From Heterobilharzia americana (lineage: Eukaryota; Platyhelminthes; Trematoda; Strigeidida; Schistosomatidae), in contig OX104129.1 of NCBI GenBank assembly GCA_944470555.2, forward strand, positions 83,040,820 through 83,104,819: DNA of 64,000 nt, given 5' to 3'. The position numbers and the translations under genes are program-made. The notes under the pieces are model-generated. The model ran no database searches and was not told the DNA's origin. It was given only the letters and a program-made list of their open reading frames with translations. Shown piece after piece: positions 1 to 9,768 of the stretch (position 1 is the first letter of the stretch; the number at the start of each line of letters is the position of its first letter).

Positions 1-945
1 GATGCTTGCTTTGATATCCTCATGTATGCGGCCTCCACCACCTGTAGTTGACACGATGCTGCCTGGGTAGGTAGGTGGGTAGGTAGGTAGGTAGGTGTGG
101 GGTGGTAGGTAGGTAGGTAGGTAGGTAGGTGTGGGGTGGTAGGTAGGTAGGTAGGTAGGTAGGTAGGTGTGGGGTGGTAGGTAGGTAGGTAGGTAGGTAG
201 GTAGGTAGGTAGGTAGGTGTGGGGTGGTAGGTAGGTGGGTGAGTGGGTGGAAGTGATTGCTTCCTTAAGATTTCCCCCGTTCATGGTGATCAGTGCTTGT
301 TGTTGTTGTTGTTGTCCTCGTTGGTTGGGTTGGGTATCTTCATCACCTCCGTCTTCTCTACGTTCACCTGAAGGAATTTCTACCTTCCTTCGCTACTTCG
401 CCTCGCCTTCGCGATTTGTGGCACTACAACCGTAGTGTTGATGCAGCTGTCTGCGAAACCACTTCTCGGTTGGCATCTTGATCGAAAAGCTTTTTAAATA
501 AGGATGAATTTGAGTTTGAGTGTTAACTTCTATTCTATATTCTGTTCTATGATGACAAGTAGCGTTGCAATTCGGTCCGCACATGATTTTTTCCTCCTGA
601 ATCCAGCCAAAAGGCCTGTTCCGGCCGTAATTTTGAATTCAGAGCATCTTCACTCTCTCCAGAATGATGCGGCCTAATACTTTGCTTGGGGTGGGCAGTA
701 GCATGACTCCGTACCAGTTCTTGAACAGACTCTGGTCCTTGTTCTGAGGGATTTTAATAAGGTAGCCCTTCTTGCAATCGACAGGTACCTTCTCTTGCTT
801 CCCTGCAAACCCACTGCAATACAGGTGTAAGGATGTCTGCGTGTGTATTCAGTGTTTTTGGAGGAATTTCGTGTTGTCCTGCTGCTTTCCCTTTTTTCAA
901 CATCTTTATGGCTTTCACATTCATGCATATTGTGGATTATCAGTT
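1..945 (-). mobile_element. RTE-type LINE relic, internally deleted, cut by window start
   Basis: Reads on the minus strand. From about 945 down to 430 it matches the front half of an RTE reverse transcriptase: a polymerase-like stretch with an SCADRIATL segment, equivalent to the 'ADQI..L' stretch before the catalytic palm. From about 420 down to 1 it jumps to the C-terminal part, with a glutamine run, an ITMN segment, and the coding equivalent of TYLGS-IVSTTGG. The catalytic part of the palm is missing, so this copy has an internal deletion near 420. Stops and frameshifts are frequent and it cannot make protein. The TYLGS codons have grown into a tetranucleotide microsatellite (63-243). Similar tails recur near 3.6, 5.7, 9.8, 21.6, 37.6, 47.2, 48.6, 49.5 and 57.8 kb. 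Confidence 0.75.
63..243. repeat. (GGTA)n microsatellite with a higher-order GTGTGGGGTG spacer
   Basis: A GGTA tract is broken four times by the same GTGTGGGGTG spacer (near 94, 129, 167 and 217), with a growing number of GGTA units between spacers. It therefore behaves as a nested minisatellite. It sits exactly where RTE copies encode TYLGS (complement of ACCTACCTAGGCAGC) and seems to have grown from that codon string. Confidence 0.9.
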
Positions 946-1039
946 TTCAGACATCTGTTCAAGAAGCGCATATACCAAGAATGGCCGATCAGTTGTGTCC
1001 AGTATACGAATCATAGGCCAACTTCTAACATGGACAAAT

Positions 1040-1235
1040 AGAAATGATATCCATTGCACAAGGGATGGCTTTCATGACGCAATGGCTTAGCAAATAAAGT
1101 TCTGATGTTCGAATTTTTGGGTCCTGACTTTAAGTTCCTGTCGGGACATCATCACTGTGGGATCCAGATATATCCAGCTGACGAATGCCAAGTGAGATTA
1201 AATGTGAGTTCAGAATTACATTACTAGCCACCATT
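1040..1235 (+). mobile_element. Decayed Smalpha-like (family A) repeat with broken hammerhead
   Basis: A weak tRNA-like head (an ATGGCTTAG box A-like and a GTTCGAATT box B-like segment near 1081-1115) is followed by ATCCAG and CTGACGA at 1172-1184, the helix I strand and core of the family A hammerhead. The expected GAAA has become TAAA and helix II does not form. The family's end sequence CTAGCCACC follows at about 1223. Read as an old, inactive copy. Confidence 0.6.
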
Positions 1236-1544
1236 CAGAAAAAAAATATGTGTGCACTTTCCCGCGCTCATCTGTATTCATCGAATGTTTGTAGTTGTAT
1301 GTGACTGACAGGTAGCGTTGCGCTGTATAATAGTCAAGTAGTCTAGATCACGACCTAGACGTAAAGATGCTGTTTTTATAATTAGTCAATAGTTATTAAA
1401 TTATTCAAAGGTATTTATTAGAGACGATACCCTAACCTATATCTAACGATATAGCTATGGAAAATACACCATAAGAATAAATTACTCCACAAATTAAACT
1501 GTAAATATATACAACTCGTAGCACAATGTTGTCCGAAGTAGGTC
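1236..1544. other. No recognisable feature
   Basis: AT-rich sequence with no coding pattern, RNA motif or repeat that I recognise. Confidence 0.5.
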
Positions 1545-1975
1545 CAGGCTGAAGAAAGGCTTGGGGCTGCAAGACTACAACATGGGATCAATGTATGAAG
1601 TACTTGACTGTCGGTTTGAGACATGTAGGGTGATGCAGACTAACCAGTTGGAATTCTCTGGATAGGAGAAACCTATGGTTGGAGATCCTAAGGGATGACA
1701 TGGATAAGAAGCAATGTCAGTGATGCATATACATACATACATACATTATCCTCATCTTAACCGCTATACTTGATCTAATCATTTTCCCATTCTTCCCTCC
1801 CCTCTTTTACTATCTTCTACTTCTTTTGACTGATTTTTTTCTCTCCTTCTTCATCTTTTTTTATTGCCTTGTCACTCGATGTGCTGATATGAGGTGTGCT
1901 AACTTGGACCATTACGCATTAATGCCTAGTACTAAGCTGATCTTGTTGATGATGATGAAAACTCCATCAATGCTT
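1545..1975 (+). mobile_element. 3' end of a second LINE type (LINE-2), decayed
   Basis: It begins with a decayed GWKKARG-like segment and a TTGACTGTCGGT stretch, parallel to the better copy at 13.05-13.69 kb. A long pyrimidine-rich 3' region follows, then the shared GATGTGCTGATAT segment and a terminal (GAT)n tail near 1948-1965. An ACAT tetranucleotide run lies at 1728-1746. The two copies share order and spacing but are clearly diverged. Only the last part of the protein is represented. Confidence 0.6.
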
Positions 1976-2439
1976 TTCATGTAAGCGCTGGTTCTCAGCC
2001 CTTTGAACTAACTGCAGTTTCTCAAAAACCTCTAGAAAGTATGGGGCTAAAACGTTTCCGATCCGTGCCTGAGTAATAAAAATATCTTCTGTAGGTATGT
2101 GTCGGAAAAGCTAAGTCAAGTTCCACTAAGATATGGCATATTTCATTTGAGTAGAGAACTATATAGTTCAATGTTGAAAATGAGACACTGGAGACTGTAA
2201 AGAATATTTCTGGTGAGTTACAACAGTTAGGACAAAGGTGTTCACACCTTTTTGAATGTGTAATCATTGTGCAGTAAACTAGTTCTGAACTGAAGCAACT
2301 TACTTGTACGTCTTAATGAAAGCTATGATGAAGTGTGGCGATAAAAGTCAATGTTATATTCTATTTTTCTTGCATATACAAGCGTGTACACCTCGTCGGA
2401 TCACTTCATACTTTCTAGGGGTTTACATGTTCACAATAA
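1976..2439. other. No recognisable feature
   Basis: Unassigned AT-rich sequence lying just upstream of the recognisable start of PLE-1. Some of it may be decayed PLE 5' sequence, but no motif supports that. Confidence 0.4.
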
Positions 2440-3535
2440 TCTCGACCGCTTTTACTCGTAAAGTTTTTCAGACATACATAGAAGATGAGAAAATGGTTAG
2501 TTTCGATGTAACAAGTCTTTATACTAAAATATCAGTCAATATGGCACTGAAGGCAGCTAGAAATAAACTAAATACTGACTCACAACTTACAGAATTAAGA
2601 AATCGGTTGATGAGATCATATTAATTGTACAGTTGTGTCTCACCTGAACAATCTTCAAGTTTCAGGACAAAATGTATAGACGAACGAAGGAGTAGCAATA
2701 GGATCACCAATATCCCCATTTCTAGCAAATATATTTATGGATAGTTGTGAAGAAATGACTTCACAAAAGTATACTCCTATACCTGATATATGGTGGCAAT
2801 ATGAGAATGACATATTCACTACTGTGTGGAAATAAGAACATATCGGCAGTTTCCTCACACATATAAACTCAGTAGTAGACGCAATCCAATTCACTTACAA
2901 GTTAGGGAGTGGATATATCCTAATAGATCTTTAAACGTCAGGTCAATTCACCCTATTTCAGTTCAAGGCAGGATTAGTCAAATGTCTAAATGATACAGCT
3001 GAAAAATTGACTAATCAGTCCAAAGACCTAAACAAGGAAGTGAAACACGTAAAAGAAGCACTAATACCTAATAATTATCCTCCCCACTCTATCAAGAAAT
3101 TTGCACGAACACACAAGAAACGAAATAATAACAGTAACATGAATACGAATAATAACGACAAAATGAGTAGTAAGGAGTTCACAGCACCTATTGTGTTGCC
3201 ATATAAGGAAGGTACATCACAAACTTTATGTAGGATCATCAACAAAGATGAAATTACGGTGACATTTAAACCTATAAACTAACTCAGAGATAAGCTACAT
3301 TGGTTGGCTTAGGGATTCGACAGAACCAATTCAAATAAATAATCTAATCTATCAAATTCGATGTAATGACTGTGAGGTCAAGAACATAGATGAAAGTAGC
3401 CGGTCGGTGTCAGTTAGAGTAGCGGAACATTGGAATTTAGCTAAATATAGATTCATAGGTCCCTTTAAGATCAATAATGTGGAAAAAATACTCGACTATT
3501 TAACTGCATACAATAATACACAACCATATTGAGAA
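2440..3535 (+). pseudogene. Penelope-like element PLE-1: RT and GIY-YIG remnant, interrupted by an RTE
   Basis: Reverse transcriptase motif A is visible as KMVSFDVTSLYTKI (about 2492-2530), with the metal-binding Asp retained. The GVAIGSPISPFLAN equivalent lies at about 2688-2728. The catalytic YVDD is degraded to YEND (about 2800). After more stops comes the PLE hinge, an Asn-rich spacer followed by KEFTAPIVLPYKEG (about 3120-3210), then a decayed GIY-YIG endonuclease with a C-x2-C pair in which YIGET reads as NIDES (about 3350-3440). The frame ends near 3530, where an RTE tail has inserted. PLE sequence resumes at 4456. The element is dead. Confidence 0.8.
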
Positions 3536-3698
3536 GAAGAACCTGGAAGAACTGGATTTCGCCGATGGCTTGTATCTGATGTAACATAAACTTGAAGATG
3601 TACAGGCGAAAACTAACAAGTTGAAAGAACAGGCAGGGCAGCGAAGATAGGACTTCAAGTGAATATAGAGAAGACAGAGGTGATGAAGATACCACACC

Positions 3699-3730
<32 letters not shown>

Positions 3731-4455
3731 CAACAAACTCGAATCACCATCAATGCGAAAAACTTAAAGGAAGCAACCTCCTTCACCTATCTAGGCAGGG
3801 TAGCACTGTTTCAACTACAGGCAGCACAGGCACACACGAGGATGTCATAGTCAGAATGGGAAAGACAGTAAGACAGGTGTTGATTAGCCTGAAACCAGTG
3901 TGGAGATCTTCTGCACTCAGCCAGCATAAAGCATGAACAACATTCGGGTTTTCAACACCAGCGTCGGTCAAATCAGTGCTTCTGTATGGTTCAGAGACTT
4001 GGCGTATTACGAAAGGCATTTCCAACAAATTACAGACATTCATCAACAACTGCCTACACTGGCTCCTTACTGAAGATCAGATGGCCAGAATAATAAGAGT
4101 AAGCAACAAGGAACTCTGGCCTGGTGACGAACCAACGAAGCAATAACCTATTGCTGAACAAATATGCAGAGGGAGAAAGTGGAGATGGATCGGGTTTACA
4201 CTGAGGAGGCCGACTGGGGGCATCACGTGTCAGGCCAGGTAGTGGATTGGAACCCAGATGGGAATCGACGAGTTGGGCGTTCGAGGTGAGAGTGATATGG
4301 AGGAGATCGTGTGAGGAGGAGATGAGAGGTTGTGGGTAGTGGTGGACACAGGTTTTGAAGATTTCAGAGAACAGAGTTCACTGGAGACGTGCTACTGAAT
4401 CCCTATGTTCCATTAGGAACCCAAGGGACTAATAACAAGAATAACAATAAAATAA
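3536..4455 (+). mobile_element. 5'-truncated RTE inserted in PLE-1 (copy A of an inverted pair)
   Basis: Starts at the RT catalytic block (ELDFADGL, where a second Asp is expected) and runs through the C-terminal region: NIEKTEVMKI, a (CAC)n(CAA)n His/Gln tract at 3690-3736, ITIN, and FTYLGR. It ends in CCCAAGGGAC and an AAT-rich tail typical of RTE elements here. The PLE reading resumes in register after it, so this is a nested insertion. Bases 3603-4399 are matched in inverted orientation by 5720-6516, with no length change even in the trinucleotide runs. Confidence 0.8.
3603..4399 (+). repeat. 797-bp inverted repeat, left arm
   Basis: Partner of 5720-6516. Both arms are 797 bp, and the translated frames that I compared are identical, including the His/Gln trinucleotide runs. 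Outside the arms both copies continue as RTE 3' ends, but with different sequence, so the identity starts abruptly inside homologous DNA. Confidence 0.9.
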
Positions 4456-4740
4456 GGTGGTAGATGAAACTACTATACTTAGGAATGATTCAACGCCTAT
4501 ATCAGAGATGTGGAAAATGTTACCACCAATAAAAGCAAAGCATATGATGTGACAGGACTATGAAAATCAGATGTAGAAAGTGCTACGCGATTACACATTG
4601 ATATGAAACATCGTCATCAAGTAAATAATACTCTATGGAATTTCTCAGACCAACTTTATTATGCGAAACGTCTCTTTATAATATCCAAGTAGCTGTGGCA
4701 CAATAGACAGAATATTTGATTTTCTTTACATATTATCTTT
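4456..4740 (+). mobile_element. PLE-1 C-terminal codons and 3' terminal segment (pLTR)
   Basis: Resumes with VVDETTIL, matching VVDRTTLL in PLE-2, then runs into the non-coding terminal segment shared by this PLE family (GTGACAGGACTATGAAAATCAG, split here for length; about 4547-4570) and the conserved ATCGTCATCAAGTAAATAAT block near 4611-4630. The internal stem-loop seen in other copies is deleted here. Confidence 0.7.
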
Positions 4741-5324
4741 ATTGTAGAGCAATAGTATTATTATATAAATCTTACAATAAACTTCTATGAGTTTGTTACA
4801 CAAGGCAACCGTTATTTTTAAAATTGTGAAAACCGATGAGACACATCAGACACTTCTACATAATGAATGCTGTTACAACAGTTGATGTCCATCAGTAGTA
4901 GGCTATCTCGAAATCTTATCAGAGTTAAGTTTTACAAAGACTTCCTTCAGATAAGTAGTTTACCTTCATCAACTATGCATATTCTTGAGTAGTTCAGTAC
5001 ACTTTCCACACAGTTTAAAAGACTTTGACGAATCATAAGCTTTCATAGTGAATTGGTGACAAAGTTGCTTCTGAAGTGCGAATCCAGTTCCAACAAGTTT
5101 TGATGTGGTGTTGGACAACACATAAATTTTACTCAGGATACCCTTAGGTAATTCCTCCTTATCAATATAGGTTTAAAGACTCGAACACTCTTCAAAAGGT
5201 AGCAACCTCAATCAACAGTTTGGAAATTGCGATATTGTTCATTGGATTTAAATCCTGTATTTGAATTGCCGTAAATTACATAGATATACAGATACAACTC
5301 TAGTTGGTATTCATGCCAAAGTGA
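4741..5324. other. No recognisable feature
   Basis: AT-rich sequence between PLE-1 and a decayed family C element. I see no coding or RNA signal. Confidence 0.5.
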
Positions 5325-5455
5325 CATCATTTGAAGGAAAACTGGAAACCTGGGATCAGTGGACAGCTGTCTCTTCCTAGCAGGAGACTGCTTAGCTGGG
5401 TACACCATGACCCCGCCAGGTATCAAACCCAGAACATTCAGTCAGTTCATGATAA
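5325..5455 (-). mobile_element. Fragment of family C tRNA-like/hammerhead repeat, decayed
   Basis: On the minus strand the order is tRNA-like 3' half, then a CTAAGCA core relic, GTCTCCTGCTAGGAA, GAGA in place of GAAA, CAGCTGTC, then CACTG and CCCAGGTTTCC. This is the family C hammerhead region with several core bases lost. A second, plus-strand scrap of the family C tRNA head (GGAACCTGAAGG, GGTTCGACC) lies at 5658-5692, next to the RTE tail. Confidence 0.6.
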
Positions 5456-5694
5456 ATACCGACCTGAAATCAATAAATAAATATTCATAAACTTCCAAAT
5501 TGAATTATCTTAGTGCACGTTAGTGACTAGCTTCAAGATGAGATCCTCAAAGTTCTAAGGTGAAATCGTGACCAAGTCGTATGTAACGACAGCTACTCAA
5601 CGATGGCATGGGATGGAGGTCCTGCTCTATCGTAAACCACTGGATTTCAACCCAGTAACGGAACCTGAAGGTTTTTTGGTTCGACCTCTGTCCC

Positions 5695-6388
5695 TTCTGT
5701 TCCTTGTGAAACATACCGCTTCAGTAGCACGTCTCCAGTGAACTCTGTTCTCTGAAATCTTCAAAACCTGTGTCCACCACTACCCACAACCTCTCATCTC
5801 CTCCTCACACGATCTCCTCCATATCACTCTCACCTCGAACGCCCAACTCGTCGATTCCCATCTGGGTTCCAATCCACTACCTGGCCTGACACGTGATGCC
5901 CCCAGTCGGCCTCCTCAGTGTAAACCCGATCCATCTCCACTTTCTCCCTCTGCATATTTGTTCAGCAATAGGTTATTGCTTCGTTGGTTCGTCACCAGGC
6001 CAGAGTTCCTTGTTGCTTACTCTTATTATTCTGGCCATCTGATCTTCAGTAAGGAGCCAGTGTAGGCAGTTGTTGATGAATGTCTGTAATTTGTTGGAAA
6101 TGCCTTTCGTAATACGCCAAGTCTCTGAACCATACAGAAGCACTGATTTGACCGACGCTGGTGTTGAAAACCCGAATGTTGTTCATGCTTTATGCTGGCT
6201 GAGTGCAGAAGATCTCCACACTGGTTTCAGGCTAATCAACACCTGTCTTACTGTCTTTCCCATTCTGACTATGACATCCTCGTGTGTGCCTGTGCTGCCT
6301 GTAGTTGAAACAGTGCTACCCTGCCTAGATAGGTGAAGGAGGTTGCTTCCTTTAAGTTTTTCGCATTGATGGTGATTCGAGTTTGTTG

Positions 6389-6420
<32 letters not shown>

Positions 6421-6516
6421 GGTGTGGTATCTTCATCACCTCTGTCTTCTCTATATTCACTTGAAGTCCTATCTTCGCTGCCCTGCCTGTTCTTTCAACT
6501 TGTTAGTTTTCGCCTG
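5695..6516 (-). mobile_element. RTE 3' part, copy B of the inverted pair
   Basis: Minus-strand RTE C-terminal region. It carries the same NIEKTEVMKI, His/Gln run, ITIN and FTYLGR order as copy A, followed by the ACATACCGC 3' end (5710-5720). It is cut at 6516, just upstream of the same position where copy A continues toward the RT catalytic block. Bases 5720-6516 form the right arm of the 797-bp inverted repeat. Confidence 0.8.
5720..6516 (-). repeat. 797-bp inverted repeat, right arm
   Basis: Inverted partner of 3603-4399, separated by 1,320 bp. The pair could fold into a long hairpin. See the finding on gene conversion. Confidence 0.9.
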
Positions 6517-6529
6517 CTACCTCTGAATT

Positions 6530-6720
6530 AGCAACCGGCTGGAAATATGAACCTCTATCTCTCTCTTATTTTTCGAAATGTGGAAAGATATTTCGTCCCA
6601 TTGGTATGAGACTTCTCACACCCATTACCTCAGCAGAAATCCAACCCAAGACCTTCAGGTGACGTGGCCAGCACCTTACCACGGACCACTGGCTCGGAGT
6701 CCGGTGGTACATATTTTAAA
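6530..6720 (-). mobile_element. Family C tRNA-like/hammerhead repeat, decayed
   Basis: The minus strand reads CCAGTGG, a box A-like TGGTCCGTGGTAAGG, CCTGAAGG, GGGTTGGATT (damaged box B), CTGCTGAGG, GAGAAGTCTCATACC, GGACGAAA. The order is that of family C. The hammerhead is disrupted by an insertion after CTGAGG, while GGAC-GAAA survives. Confidence 0.55.
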
Positions 6721-6759
6721 CTTCTATCAGTTCACGACATAGCATAACCGCTACCCAAT

Positions 6760-7215
6760 ATCATCGTGGAGTATTTGTCCTCACGGCCAGTAGGTTTGCC
6801 TCACTGGTCACGACTTCTCACTGGAACTTCAGGACTCACTTCTTGAAGCTAGTCACCAGTGGGCACTAGACTAATTACGTTCAAAGTGCTTTGAGGAAAC
6901 CTTGTAAACAAAGGAACAAATAGTCAACGATAACGTTGGGGGTGGTTGAGCTATGTTATGAACTGGCAAAAGTGGGAACCACTGAATGCTGACCCAGTGA
7001 CTTAATGATAATTTGCTAGCCATGGAACCGTAATGTCGCGGACTAAATACCTGGCGGATTCATTGTATGCACTACTGAGGAGTCATATTCTAGGACAAAA
7101 CAACAGCTCTTCAATGCTACCAGTTCTCTAATGTTTCTACAACTGATAGCAGTCCATGATGAGCTTCAAGTTGAAATCAATAAATCCCCACAAACCCCTA
7201 AATAGAATAATATTT
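6760..7215 (+). mobile_element. Family C repeat, long form, decayed
   Basis: An upstream segment shared with 19.3, 31.8 and 33.3 kb (CTCACTGGTCACGACTTCTCA, split at will; about 6799-6819) leads to a tRNA-like head (GACCCAGTGACTTAATG at about 6991-7007), then CTGAGGA at 7075-7081, GTCATATTCTAGGAC, and AAAA in place of GAAA. The terminal inverted-repeat end (CAGTCCATGATGAGCTTCAAG) is near 7150-7170. The ribozyme core is broken. Confidence 0.6.
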
Positions 7216-7974
7216 TTGTTGCTATTTCTATTGTAGTCTACTTGTGAGTAGTATGAAAATAAAAGGTCAACATTTTCATGTACTTAATGGAAGTCTTGTA
7301 CGTGCATCATAGGTCACATTTTGCTTTATTCCTTAGCATAAATAGTCAGCGTAACAAGTATATCGATGCTACACACCAGCAGTCAGCCTAAATACAAACT
7401 ATTCAAGGAATGGAAGACAGTGCACTATGCAAACTCATCTATCAAATAAACGTCTAGACCAATGTGAGCGAACAATATTGTCTTTCAACATATACATTTT
7501 CGATGTAGTATTCATCACGCATTGATATCAATAGGATAAACAGTAAAGACCTAGGAGCAATGAACTGCTGTTTCATCTTGGTGCAGAACTCACCGGGGAT
7601 GGAACTCAAACGCTAACACAGTGTTATCCGATTGGCAATTCGTTTGTTTGCCTAAGGTTACCAGTCTACATACTAACCAAACGGTATGAAATTGAAGTAA
7701 GATCGACACTTACTTAGGCAATTTTACTAAGTGAGGTTGGATATTTTAAGCAGGTGTCTGAAAAATTTCCATTCCATAGGGAGAATGATACAACTGAATA
7801 CAATCCAATTAGTAGCTATTGTACTGAATCCCTTCGGGAATAGATCTGATTACACAGGAAACTGTGATCTACTCGACATCGAGAAGTTAGTACAGAAATA
7901 AGCAAAACGAGTATGATTGACTGACTGTCTAATTTCACAGTTGTTCAATGGATTCAATCATCTTAACCAAGTCA
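7216..7974. other. Mostly unassigned; possible minus-strand tRNA-like scrap
   Basis: Near 7565-7655 the minus strand has GCCAATCGGATAACAC and GCGTTTGAGTTCC, which resemble the box A/B head of these SINE-like families but lack a hammerhead core. Nothing else is recognised. Confidence 0.35.
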
Positions 7975-8183
7975 GTTCTGTTAGTTGGTTGGAGGCAATC
8001 GGTAGGAAGTCCTGGACCTGGGTTTCGTGCATTTTTGGCACTCGTCAGCAAGGCGGATCTGCAACCTCGACGAAATTAATGTCCCGCTTGAGACTCGAAA
8101 CCGTGTCACCCAGTGTTGTAATCAGTGACTTTATCACTGAGCTATTCGGGCCGCTACTGTCTTCTTGTAGGACTGGCTTACAT
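7975..8183 (-). mobile_element. Family B tRNA-like/hammerhead element, minus-strand unit
   Basis: Minus strand, in order: a tRNA-like head with box A TAGCTCAGTGATAAAG (near 8145-8128) and box B GTTTCGAGTCTC (near 8103-8090), a GCAGATCCGCCTTG spacer, the hammerhead at 8053-8011, and the tail CCAACCAACTAAC. It shares the flanking inverted segment 8184-8300 with the plus-strand unit, so the locus is a foldback dimer. RNA polymerase III transcription from the internal boxes is expected if the head is functional (inference). The 130-residue open frame across this locus is not a gene. Confidence 0.75.
8011..8053 (-). ncRNA. Hammerhead ribozyme, family B (type I, minimal helix III)
   Basis: Minus strand: CCTTG (helix I 5' strand), CTGACGA core, helix II GTGC / GCAC closed by CAAAAAT, GAAA core, helix III segment CCCAGG, then TC as cleavage site, then CAGG (helix I 3' strand, pairing with CTTG through one G-U). 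Every conserved core base (CUGANGA, GAAA, UH) is present. Family B copies at 8398 and 54569 share the layout but are weaker. I infer self-cleavage; activity was not tested here. Confidence 0.7.
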
Positions 8184-8300
8184 GTATTGATTAGTCACGG
8201 GAGTGCAACCAATTCCATGTTGTCTAGTCCTGATTGCAGACCGAATCCTATCGATCATATTTGCAATGTGGCAACCAAGCTAGGCCGCTCAGAATCGCGG
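8184..8300 (+). repeat. Family B terminal inverted repeat, left
   Basis: About 117 bp, matched in inverted orientation by 8488-8605 with roughly a dozen differences by eye. It contains GGGAGTGCAACCAATT and GACCGAATCCTATCGATCAT. The same segment leads the copy at 54.36 kb and survives in decayed form at 14.4 and 52.8 kb. Confidence 0.8.
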
Positions 8301-8487
8301 CCCGAATAGCTTGGTAGTAAAGTCACTGACTACAACACTGGGTGACGAGGGCTCGAATCTCAGGTAGGACATCATTTCCGTCGAGGTTGCAGATCCGCCT
8401 TGCTGACGAGTGCCAAAAGACATGAAACCTAGGTCCATGGCCTCCCTCTGACTGCCTCCAACCAACTAACATCTACAAATGTGCACC
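8301..8487 (+). mobile_element. Family B tRNA-like/hammerhead element, plus-strand unit
   Basis: The tRNA-like head has a box A-like TAGCTTGGTAGTAAAG (8307-8322) and box B GGCTCGAATCTC (8350-8361). The conserved TTTCCGTCGAGGTTGCAGAT follows, then the hammerhead at 8398-8440 and the CCAACCAACTAAC tail. Inverted repeats flank it on both sides (8184-8300 and 8488-8605), which gives a foldback element of about 420 bp. Confidence 0.75.
8398..8440 (+). ncRNA. Hammerhead ribozyme, family B, weakened helix II
   Basis: CCTTG, CTGACGA (8403-8409), GTGCC-AAAA-GACAT, GAAA (8424-8427), CCTAGG palindrome, TC (8434-8435), CATGG. All core bases are kept. Helix II is reduced to GTG/CAT with a wobble, and helix I has one mismatch. 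It may be slow or inactive. Confidence 0.6.
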
Positions 8488-8605
8488 GTGATGCTGAGCA
8501 TCCTAGCTTGGTTACCATATTTCAAATATGATCAATAGGATTCGGTCTGCATTCAGGAATAGACAACATGAAATTGGTTGCACTCCCGTGACCAATCAAT
8601 ATAAG
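8488..8605 (-). repeat. Family B terminal inverted repeat, right
   Basis: Inverted partner of 8184-8300. Reading outward it ends in CACTCCCGTGACCAATCAAT. Confidence 0.8.
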
Positions 8606-8610
8606 TCAGT

Positions 8611-9628
8611 TCTGATTTATCATGGCTAAATAGATTTTAAAACAGCACGACAACACTTCAGTGCTCATATCGCGTAGAGGTATCTCAGGTACAGCTCTCA
8701 TTGATATAGTTAGCCTATAGTAACCCATTTCAATCATTCTGTTATTTATTTTGACCTAGGACGAGGTGGTTATATCAAGTTTCGCTATTCAGGACTTTCC
8801 CAATGAAGTGGATTTTATTTCATATGAATTCTTGACGTTTTTCCTAATTCCTAATTATAAGCATACCTTATTCTCTACTGTCTTTGAAATTTTAATGAAT
8901 AACTCTACGGAGTGAACAGTCGAAAAAGCGACTAGATACTGTGATGTTGTGTTGCCAGTGTTGAATAGTTATAAATTTTCTGTACAATGTTCATTCTACC
9001 TAATGTAAACATTTTTTAGCGGTTAGTTTAAAGTTTAGGGCCACCAAAATGTTTTCATCGAAGTTATTTCTTTAAATTGCTACTTATTTTTTACTTGTTT
9101 TAGTCATTCGAATATTAGCGCATCACACATTCCTAAAATGTCTTCAAGCCATCGGCAGATAAGTGACTAACAAAATTACTAGCACCAAACATAAGGGTGC
9201 ACTTCTATTCACCCGCCTCCCCGCCCTCTTCCTACAATAGCGTGCTCATAAATTAGACGAGAACCTGAATATAAATGGTCGTTGAGTATTATTGCTTCTC
9301 ATGCTGACAGCATCAGTATTATCTAACCAACATATCACACTAAGGATTTCATACTGTGCAAAATATTGTCGGAAAAAAAATGATTGTTGTTATCACTCTC
9401 AATATCTGGGACTTAAAGAGAATTGATTCTTCCCCCCTGAAGGTTTCGAAGTTTGAGGCATAGGAAAGCATACTTGTTACTTTTCAGTCTCATTACGTGA
9501 GTAGCTTCGCATATAATAAAATTAGATACATATTTTTGATTCAAACTATGCAGTTTACGGAGTGACTTTAAAAGCCCACCTAGAAACATCTGAAATAACC
9601 AAACAGATTACTGTAGTTTTATGAAAAT
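8611..9628. other. No recognisable feature
   Basis: About 1 kb of AT-rich DNA. I see no ORF of interest, RNA motif or repeat relation to the rest of the window. Confidence 0.5.
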
Positions 9629-9768
9629 CTACCTACCTACCTACCTACCTAACTAACTAACTAACTAACTACCTACCTACCTACCTACCTACCTACCTAA
9701 CTAACTAACTAACTAACTACCTACCTACCTACCTACCTACCTACCTACCTACCTACCTACCTACCTAG
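9629..9768. repeat. (CTAC)n/(CTAA)n microsatellite
   Basis: About 140 bp of CTAC units interrupted by two CTAA blocks. It joins directly to the TYLGS-coding CTAGGCAGC of the RTE tail that starts at 9769, the same position as the complementary GGTA tract at 63-243. Confidence 0.95.

Noticed and set aside
3659..3850. Open frame with His and Gln runs
   Set aside because: It is part of the RTE C-terminal region with trinucleotide expansions, and its identical twin at 6269-6460 is on the other strand.
7917..8309. 130-codon open frame
   Set aside because: It runs across the family B foldback, covering the tRNA-like head and hammerhead on the opposite strand. No domain; explained by the RNA element.
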